A stretch of 12,043 nucleotides of DNA from DATDMG01 sp036518955 (GTDB taxonomy: Bacteria; Actinomycetota; Actinomycetes; Actinomycetales; Kineosporiaceae). Below the pieces are notes generated by a model. It worked only from the letters and a program-made list of their open reading frames with translations. It was not told the DNA's origin and made no database searches. Position numbers and translations under genes: made by a program. Positions 5,026-12,043 of the stretch are shown in pieces. Location of the stretch: positions 1 through 12,043 of the forward strand of contig DATDMG010000562.1 of assembly GCA_036518955.1 (NCBI GenBank), given 5' to 3'. Position 1 is the stretch's first letter. Each line of letters opens with the position of its first letter.

Positions 5026-6524
5026 CGCGCCTGCAGGTGGAGCGGGGGAACCAGGGTGGCGGGCTCCGGCGGTACCGGGTCCCAGGGCTTCTGCGGGTTG
5101 CCGACGGCGCTGATCACCAGGAGCCCGGTGGCGGTACCGATCAGCCCCCACCAGGCCGCCGGCGAGAACCCCTCACCCCACGGCATCGGGTACAGCACCA
5201 GGCCGATGATCAGCAGCGCCACGCGGGTGACCACGCGCGGGTCCCGCGTGGAGACGGCCAACGGCACGATCCCCCAGAGCAGGTACCAGGGGTGCACGAC
5301 AGGCCCGAGCAGGACGACCGAAAACATGATCAATGCGAGTGCGTACACCGGGCGCCCGCGGGTGCGGGCGAGTACCAGCAGGGTCAGGACCGCTGCGGTG
5401 GCCACGCCGACCTCGCGGGCCACGCCGACGACGTCCACGCTGCCGGTCCCCTGCCCGACGAACCAGGCGAGCGCGTTGATCACGATCCCGACGTTGGTCG
5501 TGATCGACAGTCCGTTGCGGATCCGGGCCGTGTCGGACAGGGCCGAGACCCACCCGTACCAGGTGCCCATCAGGACCGTCACCGTGGCGACGGTGAGCAC
5601 GGCCGTCGCTGCCACCGCCAGCCCGCCACGCGCCATGGGGTACCGGCCGCGCAGCCGGCGGCTCATCGCCGGGACGACGACGGCCAGGGCCACCGCCGCC
5701 GGCAGCTTCACCAGGACCGCCAGACCGAGCACCACGGACGCGGCGACCGGGCGCTCCCGGACGGCCAGCAGGATGCCAGCGATCATGAGCATGACCATCA
5801 GGGCGTCGTTGTGCGCCCCGGAGACGACGTGCGCCAGGGTCAGGGGGTTGAGGACGCCGAGCCAGACGGCCGTCGCCGGGTCCACCCCGACCCGCCGGGC
5901 CAGCGGGATCATGCAGGCCGTCGTCACCGCCAGGGCGCCGATCATCACCACCCGCATCATCAGGACGGCGAGCACGATGTGGTGCCCGGCGAACGCTGTG
6001 ACCAGCGCCGCGATGCCGAGGAACAGCGGGCCGTACGGGGCCGGGGTGTCCTGCCAGATCGTCGAGACGTTGCTCGCCAGCGGGCCGCCGAGCGCGGACG
6101 GGCCGACCTGGTAGGGGTCGAGCCCGCTGGCGTAGAGGGCGCCCTGCGCCAGGTAGCTGTAGATGTCGCGGCTGTACAGGGGCGGTGCGATCGCGAACGG
6201 GACCGCCCACATCGCCGACGTCCGCAGCATGAACCCCAGCCGCTGGGGCAGGCCGCGGGTGACGTTGCCGAGCTGCCACCAGGCGCCGATGACCAGGGTC
6301 AGCCCCAGGTAGGCGAGAACCACCGCGGGCCAGGCGCGCGGGTGCGGCCAGATCAGGGTCGGCCAGGCGCCGAGTTCGTTCGTGGTCGGCAGGTCGCCGA
6401 CGGAGGTGGCCGCGACCGCGGTCAGGACGGCGCCCGCCAGCCCCATCCGTCGCCAGCGGCGCGCGGTGACGAACTGGTCACTCGTGCGCTCGGTCGGACG
6501 GTCGGCGGGATGCGGCAACAACAC
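5022..6524 (-). CDS. mptB: MptB-like polyprenyl-phosphomannose-dependent alpha-1,6-mannosyltransferase
   Basis: A 500-aa GT-C membrane glycosyltransferase with about 12 hydrophobic segments. It shows the MptA/MptB signature: YSRDIYSYLAQG at residues 117-128 in the first outer loop, where Asp 120 is the expected catalytic acid/base. This continues into GLDPYQVGPSALGG (134-147) and TPAPYGPLFLG (160-170). NPLTL (226-230), SGAHNDALM (235-243) and a later VVHPWYLLWG also fit. In mycobacteria and corynebacteria these enzymes extend the alpha-1,6-mannan core of lipomannan using polyprenyl-phosphate mannose. The length is close to family members. The start is GTG 6524 with GAGG 11 bases upstream; the following TTG codons are alternatives. 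It overlaps the PAP2 gene by four bases and lies 127 bases behind the 553-aa membrane protein gene. MptA-like activity or another sugar is possible; the family assignment is strong, the exact linkage is not. Confidence 0.87.
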   Translation of the reverse strand: MLLPHPADRPTERTSDQFVTARRWRRMGLAGAVLTAVAATSVGDLPTTNELGAWPTLIWPHPRAWPAVVLAYLGLTLVIGAWWQLGNVTRGLPQRLGFMLRTSAMWAVPFAIAPPLYSRDIYSYLAQGALYASGLDPYQVGPSALGGPLASNVSTIWQDTPAPYGPLFLGIAALVTAFAGHHIVLAVLMMRVVMIGALAVTTACMIPLARRVGVDPATAVWLGVLNPLTLAHVVSGAHNDALMVMLMIAGILLAVRERPVAASVVLGLAVLVKLPAAVALAVVVPAMSRRLRGRYPMARGGLAVAATAVLTVATVTVLMGTWYGWVSALSDTARIRNGLSITTNVGIVINALAWFVGQGTGSVDVVGVAREVGVATAAVLTLLVLARTRGRPVYALALIMFSVVLLGPVVHPWYLLWGIVPLAVSTRDPRVVTRVALLIIGLVLYPMPWGEGFSPAAWWGLIGTATGLLVISAVGNPQKPWDPVPPEPATLVPPLHLQAR

Positions 6525-6651
6525 GTCGATCAGTGCCTCGGGCTCTCGAACAACGGCAGCTGCCTACTTTCGATCTCGACGGTGGACCCACCACGTCCCC
6601 GTGCCGCCGGCATGCCAGGAGCCGAGGACGCTGACGAAACCCTAGCGTGGA

Positions 6652-8313
6652 TCAGCGAGCCGGCCCGTCGGAGGCTGCACAGTCGTTACCTGAGCCGGTC
6701 ATCCGCGACAGGCTCCACAGGGCTGCCAGCGAGACGTTGCCGGGCCGGTCCTTGGTCACCGCCAGCCACCCCTCCGGGCTGGGTGCGACGCACGCCGTCC
6801 CGGCAGTGACCTGCCAGTACGTGCTCCAGCGCACCTTCACCACGACGGTGCCCGCCTGGCGGAACGACAGTGCGGCAGAGTTGATCCCCAGCCAGGTGAG
6901 CCGCGCCGGGCCGTTGATCATCCCCACGCCGTCCGTGATCCGCCAGACCTGCCAGTGCTCGTCCCGCCACACCGGGGTGAGCCACGGCTGGCCGGCGGAC
7001 AGCAGGGCCGCCTCGCGGACCGACCAGGGGTCCAGCGGAGCGTCGGGCAGGGCGATCAGGGTGATCCCGGCGTCCAGCGCCCACCGGTGCAGCCCTTCGC
7101 CGGTGAGCGCCGGGTCGTAGAGGGGGCCGTTGTAGCGGATGTCGATCTGCCGCTCCCAGCCGCGTGCCAGCGGGAACACCGGCGCGACGTACGAGGCCTC
7201 CCAGTGCTGACGCAGCGTCGGGATCTCCAGGCGCCCCTCGGTCGGGTCCTGGGTGCGCAGGAACGCGTCCAACCCGGTGTAGTACTCGGGCCGGCTGGAG
7301 GGGTCGTCGACCGACTGCGCGACCGCCTTGCCGACCGGCCACATCTGCCAGGCCAGCAGGGGGACGGCGGCCACCGCGAGAGTCCGCCACCGCCCCTGGC
7401 GGCCCAGCGCCACCGCGGCCAGCGGACCACCGGCGAGCGCGCCGAGGCGGGCCGCGTTCCCGCCGGCGGGGTTGGGGACGGCGAACAGCGCGATCGAGGA
7501 CATCCCGTAGATCAGCAATCCCCAGCGCAGCGCCTTCGGCATGCGCGGGGCCAGGGCGAGGCCGCCGCCGGCGAACAGCAGCACGGTGAGCAGTGAGATC
7601 GCCGGGAACGGGAACGACCCCCCGCCCCCGAGCAGCGCGGCCACCAGGACGCCGCCCGCGGCGGCGCCGAGTGGCAGGACCCGGCGCCAGCCGGCCTGGC
7701 TGACCCAGGCCAGCGCCGCCATCAGCAGGAAGCTGCCGGCCAGCGGGCTTGCCAGGGAGGCGGCGAGTGCCGTCACGGCGGCCACCCAGGGGTGGAACCG
7801 CTGCGCCGCCAGCAGCGCGGTCAGCGCCAGGGCGAAACCGACCGCGAACGGCAGCTGACCGATGATCAGTTCGCCCACGAGGGCGATCGCGAACCACAGG
7901 CTCGCCAGCCGGTGCCCGCGCTCGGCCCGCGCGCCGCCGAGCAGCGCGTCGGCCGCGGCCGACGCCCAGACGCAGGCCACCGCCCCCAGCAGCCGGGTGC
8001 CGATCACCGAGGCCAGCGGCGGGAACAGCAGGCTGTACCCGGGGAGCAGGTGCCCGCCGTACCACTGGTTGTCCCAGAGCAGGGCGCCGTGGCGGCGGAA
8101 CAGCCAGGTGCGGAATTCCTGCGCCGCCAGGTCCGGTCCGGACATCGGCAGGGCGAGGACGACGGAGCAGAGCACCGCGGTGAGCACCCAGGGATGCCGG
8201 GCGGCCCACCGCGCCGCGCGGCGCCACGGCGGGGCGGGTGCGCCCGGTCGGGCCGGTGTGGCGGTCGATATCACGTGGTCCGACGCTCCTGATGACGGGG
8301 TCCCAGGGAGCAT
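6652..8313 (-). CDS. Large polytopic membrane protein, possibly GT-C-like, with C-terminal outer domain
   Basis: A 553-aa protein from ATG 8313. After a short basic, Pro-rich N-terminus, residues about 35-340 hold roughly ten hydrophobic segments. The first outer loop contains QEFRTWLFRRHG and then LLWDNQWYGGHLLPGYS, whose acidic residues recall the first-loop acid of GT-C enzymes. From about residue 345 a soluble domain follows (EIPTLRQHWEA, GWERQIDIRYNGPLYDP, HWQVWRI). Its WALDAGITLIALPDAP pattern is similar in style to outer domains of YfhO/GT-C-type proteins. I do not recognise a named family, and glycosyltransferase activity is an inference from topology and context. Start choice is uncertain: ATG 8313 lacks a ribosome site, while GTG 8274 has AGGAG 11 bases upstream. 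The frame is open to 8526, but that region is probably promoter. It is first in the minus-strand block with mptB and the PAP2 gene. Confidence 0.8.
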   Translation of the reverse strand: MLPGTPSSGASDHVISTATPARPGAPAPPWRRAARWAARHPWVLTAVLCSVVLALPMSGPDLAAQEFRTWLFRRHGALLWDNQWYGGHLLPGYSLLFPPLASVIGTRLLGAVACVWASAAADALLGGARAERGHRLASLWFAIALVGELIIGQLPFAVGFALALTALLAAQRFHPWVAAVTALAASLASPLAGSFLLMAALAWVSQAGWRRVLPLGAAAGGVLVAALLGGGGSFPFPAISLLTVLLFAGGGLALAPRMPKALRWGLLIYGMSSIALFAVPNPAGGNAARLGALAGGPLAAVALGRQGRWRTLAVAAVPLLAWQMWPVGKAVAQSVDDPSSRPEYYTGLDAFLRTQDPTEGRLEIPTLRQHWEASYVAPVFPLARGWERQIDIRYNGPLYDPALTGEGLHRWALDAGITLIALPDAPLDPWSVREAALLSAGQPWLTPVWRDEHWQVWRITDGVGMINGPARLTWLGINSAALSFRQAGTVVVKVRWSTYWQVTAGTACVAPSPEGWLAVTKDRPGNVSLAALWSLSRMTGSGNDCAASDGPAR

Positions 8314-8524
8314 CTTGGATCGCCCGGCCCGGTCCCGGGGCCGTAACGGGTGGAAACACGCCCGCCGGAGCCGGTCTGGCATAGTCAGGCCGTCACCCGT
8401 CGCGTGTCCCGGGTCCCGGCCGGTCGACCGCCCGACCCGGACGTCGTCCACCCGGCCCACCGGCTGGGCCGTCACGTGACGGTCACCCTGTGCACGCACC
8501 TGTGCCGAGACCTCCCGGGCGGAC
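8314..8524. other. Divergent intergenic region between the 553-aa protein and GT87 genes
   Basis: About 210 bases with no credible gene, expected to hold the two divergent promoters. An inverted repeat CGGCCC/GGGCCG with a short loop lies near 8327-8345. GGCATAGTCA near 8388-8397 could be an extended -10 for the plus-strand gene, but no matching -35 is evident, so I do not assign it. Long frames do cross this region on both strands, but none carries a start with a ribosome site. Confidence 0.4.
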
Positions 8525-9808
8525 ATGAGCAGAGACGTTCCGACCCCGCCGGTGTGGTGGGTCGCGCTGGCCGCGGCCCTGGCGCTGGACGTCGGGTCGA
8601 TCTATCGCGCCACCGCCCAACCGGCCAGCGACGTCCGAACCTACCATCAGTGGATCACCGGGCCACTTCCGAGCTGGACGGCGGCCGGTCCCTACCCGGT
8701 GGGGGCGGACCTGCTCTGGTGGCCGTTGCGCTGGCTGCCCGGCCCGGTCAACGTGTGGTGGCTGGTCGCCTGTACCGGTCCCGCCACCGGGCTGGCGTGC
8801 CTGGTGCTGTGGCGCACGGCGGGCCGGCCGCTGATCGCCGTCACGGTCTGGCTGACCGCGGCCGGACTGCTGGAACGCTCCTACTGGATGCGGCTGGAAC
8901 CGGTCGCCGCGCTGGCCGCCCTGCTCATGGTCGTCGGCGTGCGCCGGGGCCGGGTGGCGGGTCCCGCGCTCGTGCTCAGCGGCGGGGCGCTGGTCAAGGT
9001 GTGGCCCGCCTTCCTGCTGCCGACGGCGCTGCTGCTGCCGTCCTCGGCGGCGGGGCGGCCGGCGGGGCGCCCGGCGCAGGCGGCCGCCCGCCGGCTGGGC
9101 TGGTTCGCCCTCCCCTGGGTGGTCTACGGGCTGGCTGTGCTGGTGCTGCGCCCACCGCACGCCACCACCTGGCTCACCTTCACGCTGACCCGGCGCTCGC
9201 AGGCCGAGTCGCTGTCGGTGCTGCCCGCCCTGTGGTCGATGGCCGCCGGCGGCCACACCTGGCACCTGCGCTACGTGGGCGGGCTCGACTCGGCCGACAT
9301 CGTCACCGGACCGCACCTGCGTGCGGCGCGCCTGGTGCTGCAACTGGTCGCCGTCGCCGTCCTGGCCGTGCTGGCGGCGCGCGTCGTCCCGGTGGCTCGA
9401 CGTCGGGGTGCCGGCACGGACGGCGGCGAGGGGTTGGCGCTCGTCCTGGTCGCCCAGGTCGCGGCGCTGCTCGTGATCATCTTCGCCGGGCCGGCCTTCT
9501 CGCCGCAGTACCTGGTGTGGTTCGCGCCGCTGCTGGCGGTGGCCGCCGGGGACGGGCGGCTGGGCCGGGAGACCGCGCTGTGGCTGGTCGGGTGCGCGTT
9601 GACCTTCGTCGAGTTCCCGCTGCTGTGGAACGAGATGCGCGCCGCGGACCCGGTCGCCGTCACCGCGCTGACCGCGCGCGACGCCGTCCTTGCGGTGTTG
9701 CTCGGGCTGTGTCTGTGGCGGGTCCTCCGGGCGACCGGTCCCCGGAGGGTGTCGGCCACCGACCGCACCGGAGTACGGTCGGTGACGGGGGTCGACGCGC
9801 AGGGGTGA
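8525..9808 (+). CDS. GT87-family (DUF2029) membrane glycosyltransferase
   Basis: A 427-aa GT-C enzyme with about 10-11 hydrophobic segments. The first outer loop has QPASDVRTYHQW at residues 32-43, where Asp 36 is the likely catalytic acid as in PimE-like GT87 proteins. SGGALVKVWPAFLLP at 152-166 and FSPQYLVWFAPLLA at 325-338 are typical GT87/DUF2029 signatures. Members use polyprenyl-phosphate sugars, commonly mannose, to glycosylate lipids outside the membrane. The acceptor here is unknown. ATG 8525 has only a weak GGGCGGA right before it. The gene is divergent from the mptB-containing block, and its stop is five bases before the next gene's ATG, so the two are probably one operon. A GC-rich linker coding AGRPAGRPAQAAARR (residues 176-190) is a likely cytoplasmic loop. 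Confidence 0.85.
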   Translation: MSRDVPTPPVWWVALAAALALDVGSIYRATAQPASDVRTYHQWITGPLPSWTAAGPYPVGADLLWWPLRWLPGPVNVWWLVACTGPATGLACLVLWRTAGRPLIAVTVWLTAAGLLERSYWMRLEPVAALAALLMVVGVRRGRVAGPALVLSGGALVKVWPAFLLPTALLLPSSAAGRPAGRPAQAAARRLGWFALPWVVYGLAVLVLRPPHATTWLTFTLTRRSQAESLSVLPALWSMAAGGHTWHLRYVGGLDSADIVTGPHLRAARLVLQLVAVAVLAVLAARVVPVARRRGAGTDGGEGLALVLVAQVAALLVIIFAGPAFSPQYLVWFAPLLAVAAGDGRLGRETALWLVGCALTFVEFPLLWNEMRAADPVAVTALTARDAVLAVLLGLCLWRVLRATGPRRVSATDRTGVRSVTGVDAQG

Positions 9809-9813
9809 GGCGG

Positions 9814-10224
9814 ATGATCGGTCGGGGTGCGTTGGCGCTGATCGCCGTGCTGTTGCTGGGCGGGTGCCTGGCCGTGCTGGTCGAGGCGCAGTCGGAGTCC
9901 TCGATCTACTTCACCGGCGATCGGACCGGAGCGGTCTCCCAGGGCGGGATCATCTACTACCGCTTCGCGGGGGCGAACTACACGATCACGGACGACGCCC
10001 GCGGCGCCGCGGACACCACCCCGGTGCCCGTCGCCGTGTACGTCGACCCGGCCGACCCCGCGCACGCCCGGGTCGACGGCGTCACCCGCTGGGTGGACCT
10101 GGTCTGCGTCGGGGTCTGGTTCGTGGCCGCGGGCGCGGTGTTCCCGGTCGCCGTCCGCCGGCAGCGACGCCGGCGGCGCATCCGTGCGGAGTTCGCCGCC
10201 GGGGACGTCGCGCTCCGGCGGTGA
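9814..10224 (+). CDS. Two-helix membrane protein, DUF3592-like, 136 aa
   Basis: ATG 9814 follows AGGGGTGAGG closely and lies five bases after the GT87 stop, which suggests translational coupling. Residues about 5-23 form an N-terminal helix (ALALIAVLLLGGCLAVLV). Residues 24-90 would be an outer beta-rich domain (SIYFTGDRTG, IIYYRFAGANYTI, PVPVAVYVDPADPAHARVDG). Residues 93-114 form a second helix (DLVCVGVWFVAAGAVFPVAV), followed by an Arg-rich cytoplasmic tail (RRQRRRRRIRAEF). The VDPADPAHAR segment resembles the Y-D-P-x-D-P-x-x-A turn of DUF3592 proteins, which have the same helix-domain-helix plan. LGGC at residues 15-18 resembles a lipobox, but a second helix follows, so lipidation is doubtful. 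The function is unknown. The gene could assist the glycosyltransferase upstream. Confidence 0.75.
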   Translation: MIGRGALALIAVLLLGGCLAVLVEAQSESSIYFTGDRTGAVSQGGIIYYRFAGANYTITDDARGAADTTPVPVAVYVDPADPAHARVDGVTRWVDLVCVGVWFVAAGAVFPVAVRRQRRRRRIRAEFAAGDVALRR

Positions 10225-10299
10225 GGGGACGTCGCCTCGTCGCGGTGATCGTCGCCGGTGCACCGGTCGGGGGAGGGGTCGGGGTGTCGCCGGCGCATT

Positions 10300-10320
10300 G
10301 ACGTGAACCATGCTCACGTC
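10300..10320 (+). promoter_or_regulatory. Dyad element with -35-like hexamer upstream of the APC permease
   Basis: GACGTGA (10300-10306), a 7-base spacer, then TCACGTC (10314-10320): perfect 7-bp inverted arms. TTGACG at 10298-10303 could be a -35 box overlapping the dyad. No good -10 hexamer follows at 17-18 bases, so only the operator symmetry is solid. It lies 102 bases before the permease ATG. A separate 12-bp palindrome, CCGGTGCACCGG, at 10255-10266 may belong to the end of the preceding transcript. Confidence 0.45.
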
Positions 10321-10422
10321 TGCCTTCCTGTCCGGGCCCGTGCCCCGTTACCGTTCTGGTCTGCACCCGCCCCCGGGGAGACGCCCGACCCGGTCCGACA
10401 GTCCGACAGCGAGGTGACGTAC

Positions 10423-11892
10423 ATGACGGCGCCCTCGGAGCCGGTCGCGCGCGGCGCGCTGACCACGCCGAAGATCGTGTTCATCGTGATCGCCGCGGCG
10501 GCGCCGCTGGCGGCCATCGTCGGGACCGTGCCGCTCATGATCGCGCGTGGGAACGGTGCCGGAGTCCCCGGTGCCTTCGTGCTCGCCGGGGCGACGCTGA
10601 TCCTTTTCGCGCTGGGTTACGCGGCGATGGCCCGGCACGTCGTCAACACCGGTGCCTTCTACACCTACGTGGCGCACGGGCTGGGCCGGCGGGTGTCCGT
10701 GGTGGCGGCGCTCGTCGCCGTGATCGCCTACAACGCCCAGACGGTCGGTCAGATCGGCGGGTTCGGCTTCTTCACCCAGCTGGGCACGGGGGGCGTGCCG
10801 TGGTGGGTGGCGGCGCTGGTGTCGGTCGCCGTGGTGGGGGTGCTGGGCTACCGCACCGTCGACGTCAGCGCCCGGGTACTCGCCGTGCTGATGACGCTGG
10901 AGATCCTCCTGCTCGGCCTGCTCGACGTGGGGATCGTCGCCAGGCTCGGAACGGCGGCCTTCCCGGTGCACGTGCTCGCGCCGTCCACCGTGGTGTCGGC
11001 AGGGCTGCCGATCGCCGTCCTGTTCAGCTTCTCGTGCTTCATCGGGTTCGAGTCGGCTGCCCTCTACGCGGAGGAGACCACGGACCCCCGCCGGACGATC
11101 CCTCGGGCCACCTACGCGGCTGTCGTGGTCATCGGTCTGTTCTACGCGTTCACGGCCTGGTTGGCCGTGGGCGCGGAGAGCGGGGCGGGAATCGAGCAGC
11201 TCCGGCGGGAGAGCTCGGACCAGGTCGGCCAGCTGTACTTCACCCTGATGACGCGCTACGTCGGCAGCTGGGCGTCGGGGTTGATGGGCCTGATGGTGCT
11301 GACCAGCCTGATCGCGGCGATCCTGGCGACGCACAACGCGTCCGCCCGGTACATGTTCGCCCTCGGACGTGAGGGCGTGCTGCCGCGGGTGCTCGGTGGG
11401 CTGCACGGCCGGCACCTCTCCCCGCACCGGGCCAGCCTGACCCAGAGCGCGTTCAACCTCCTCGTCGTCGGGCTGTTCGCCCTCGCCGGCCTGGATCCCT
11501 ACATCGGCCTGGCCTCGACCATGATCGGGCTCGGCACGCTCGGCATCGTGGCGCTGCAGGCGATGGCCGCCTTCGCGGTGGTCGGGTTCTTCCGGCGCCG
11601 GGACGACGCCCACTGGTTCGCGACCCGGCTGGCACCCGGCGTCGGCGGCGTCGGGCTCGCCGTCGCGGTGGCGCTGACCGCGTTCAACTTCCGGGTGCTG
11701 TCGAACAGTGACTCGCTGATCCTCGACGCCCTCCCCGGGCTCTACCTGGTCGCCGCGATCGCCGGCATCGGGTACGCGACCTGGCTGCGCCGGAACCGGC
11801 GCGAGGTCTTCGACGGGATCGCCGAGAGCACGTTCCGGCAGATCCTCGTCGGAACGCCCGATCCGGCCCCGGGCCCGGGAACCGCCCCCTGA
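10423..11892 (+). CDS. APC-family amino acid permease
   Basis: A 489-aa transporter with about 12 hydrophobic segments. The start ATG 10423 has GAGGTGA at 10411-10417, well spaced; the frame is open further upstream but without support. The N-terminus (PKIVFIVIAAAAPLAAIVG, then MIARGNGAGVPGAF) matches the unwound first helix region of APC amino acid transporters. FIGFESAALYAEET at 206-219 followed by DPRRTIPRA is the conserved APC motif around helix 6. Expected role: proton-coupled uptake of an amino acid or amine. The substrate is not readable. It stands alone in its orientation after a 198-base gap that carries a dyad element. The C-terminal tail is cytoplasmic and Pro-rich. There is no neighbour catabolic gene in the window to hint at substrate. 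Confidence 0.93.
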   Translation: MTAPSEPVARGALTTPKIVFIVIAAAAPLAAIVGTVPLMIARGNGAGVPGAFVLAGATLILFALGYAAMARHVVNTGAFYTYVAHGLGRRVSVVAALVAVIAYNAQTVGQIGGFGFFTQLGTGGVPWWVAALVSVAVVGVLGYRTVDVSARVLAVLMTLEILLLGLLDVGIVARLGTAAFPVHVLAPSTVVSAGLPIAVLFSFSCFIGFESAALYAEETTDPRRTIPRATYAAVVVIGLFYAFTAWLAVGAESGAGIEQLRRESSDQVGQLYFTLMTRYVGSWASGLMGLMVLTSLIAAILATHNASARYMFALGREGVLPRVLGGLHGRHLSPHRASLTQSAFNLLVVGLFALAGLDPYIGLASTMIGLGTLGIVALQAMAAFAVVGFFRRRDDAHWFATRLAPGVGGVGLAVAVALTAFNFRVLSNSDSLILDALPGLYLVAAIAGIGYATWLRRNRREVFDGIAESTFRQILVGTPDPAPGPGTAP

Positions 11893-11932
11893 CCGGAATA
11901 TTCGGCATCTCTTCTCCTCAGGGATGTGGTTT

Positions 11933-11996
11933 CTGTTCCGCTCTAGGCGGCGGAGCGCAGGGAGGTCGTCCCGCGAGTCCACAGCGTGCGGAACAG
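11933..11996. repeat. Spaced inverted repeat at the last convergent junction
   Basis: CTGTTCCGC (11933-11941) and GCGGAACAG (11988-11996) are perfect 9-bp inverted arms 46 bases apart. The right arm lies inside the coding end of the minus-strand gene and the left arm is just beyond its stop. It could form a long-loop structure at the transcript end, or be chance. Confidence 0.35.
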
Positions 11997-12043
11997 GGAT
12001 TGCCTTGCCAGCAACTCTTGGGGTGTGCCCACGTCGATGACGC
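11943..12043 (-). CDS. C-terminal end of a minus-strand gene, probably ABC transporter ATP-binding protein (partial)
   Basis: The last 32 codons are visible, ending at TAG 11945-11943. The peptide contains VIDVGTPQELLARQSLF and then RTLW. It matches the ending of ABC exporter nucleotide-binding domains, where G-T-H/P-x-ELLAR is followed by an aromatic residue and R-x-LW. The Walker motifs would lie outside the window. IDVGTP also occurs in sugar nucleotidyltransferases, so that remains an alternative, but ELLAR plus FRTLW fits ABC better. It is convergent with the permease, 50 bases apart. Confidence 0.6.
   Translation of the reverse strand, partial: VIDVGTPQELLARQSLFRTLWTRGTTSLRSAA

Noticed and set aside
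4234..6809. Very long plus-strand open frames opposite the PAP2 and mptB genes (over 580 codons each)
   Set aside because: They lie antisense to well-recognised membrane enzymes, and their products are low-complexity Arg/Gly/His/Asp-rich or Thr/Ser/Arg-rich strings without motifs. GC-rich DNA leaves such shadow frames open by composition alone.
8314..8526. Longer N-terminus for the 553-aa membrane protein starting at 8526
   Set aside because: It would overlap the start of the divergent GT87 gene and fill the whole promoter region. The added residues are Arg/Gly/Asp-rich with no family pattern.
9040..9090. GC-rich repeat in the GT87 gene considered as a repeat element
   Set aside because: It is a short in-frame coding repeat (AGRPAGRPAQ) in a predicted cytoplasmic loop, not a dispersed or tandem DNA repeat of note.
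11893..11906. GGAATATTCGG similarity to the AsnC-type palindrome at 2235-2251, taken as a possible second operator
   Set aside because: The dyad is only 8 bp with broken outer pairs, and it lies between two convergent gene ends where no promoter is expected. Shared AATATTCGG may be chance.
10348..11982. 544-codon minus-strand frame opposite the APC permease
   Set aside because: The product is a charged string rich in Arg, Asp, Glu and Gln with no domain, while the plus strand encodes a clear 12-helix transporter with conserved motifs.
1..12043. CRISPR arrays, tRNA or rRNA genes, insertion sequences, phage genes
   Set aside because: No regularly spaced repeats, cloverleaf-like segments, transposase or integrase motifs, or target-site duplications were seen on either strand by eye; a tRNAscan or IS search was not possible.

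Overview
The window is very GC-rich DNA with a strong G/C bias at third codon positions, GTG start codons beside ATG, and GGAGG-type ribosome binding sites. Together with an MptB-like mannosyltransferase, a GT87 enzyme and a CIRCE-controlled small heat-shock gene, this points to a high-GC actinomycete (Geodermatophilaceae, Frankiales or Pseudonocardiales would all fit; I cannot place it more closely). I see no plasmid, phage, transposon, tRNA, rRNA or CRISPR signature. It reads as chromosomal DNA.

Layout. 1-699 (+) is the 3' part of a membrane protein with a DUF2511-like outer domain. Convergent to it is a GtrB/DPM1-type family 2 glycosyltransferase (726-1658, -), preceded by an Lrp/AsnC regulator (1719-2231, -). 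The regulator is divergent from an EamA exporter (2304-3473, +), with a 17-bp operator-like palindrome between them. The EamA frame has no stop at the normal end of its family; it passes through a strong hairpin and runs antisense into hsp20 (3231-3689, -). hsp20 has a 5' leader hairpin and a CIRCE box at 3804-3830. A 50-codon membrane microprotein (3991-4143, +) follows, then a large hairpin shared with the end of the next operon.

4177-8313 (-) is a membrane-enzyme block: a polytopic protein that may be GT-C-like, an MptB-like mannosyltransferase, and a PAP2/Aur1-type phosphatase joined to mptB by a GTGA overlap. Divergent from it are a GT87 glycosyltransferase (8525-9808, +) and a small two-helix membrane protein (9814-10224, +). 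An APC amino-acid permease (10423-11892, +) follows, and the last 101 bases hold the C-terminal end of a minus-strand gene, probably an ABC transporter.

Working together: the GT2 enzyme probably makes a polyprenyl-phosphate sugar on the cytoplasmic face. MptB, GT87 and perhaps the 553-aa protein would use such donors outside the membrane, and the PAP2 protein could act on lipid phosphates. This suggests part of a cell-envelope lipoglycan or polysaccharide pathway. The AsnC-EamA pair looks like an amino-acid sensing and export module. The most unusual points are the EamA/hsp20 antisense overlap, the CIRCE box on an hsp20 gene and the shared hairpins at convergent gene ends. I found no clearly new multi-gene system.
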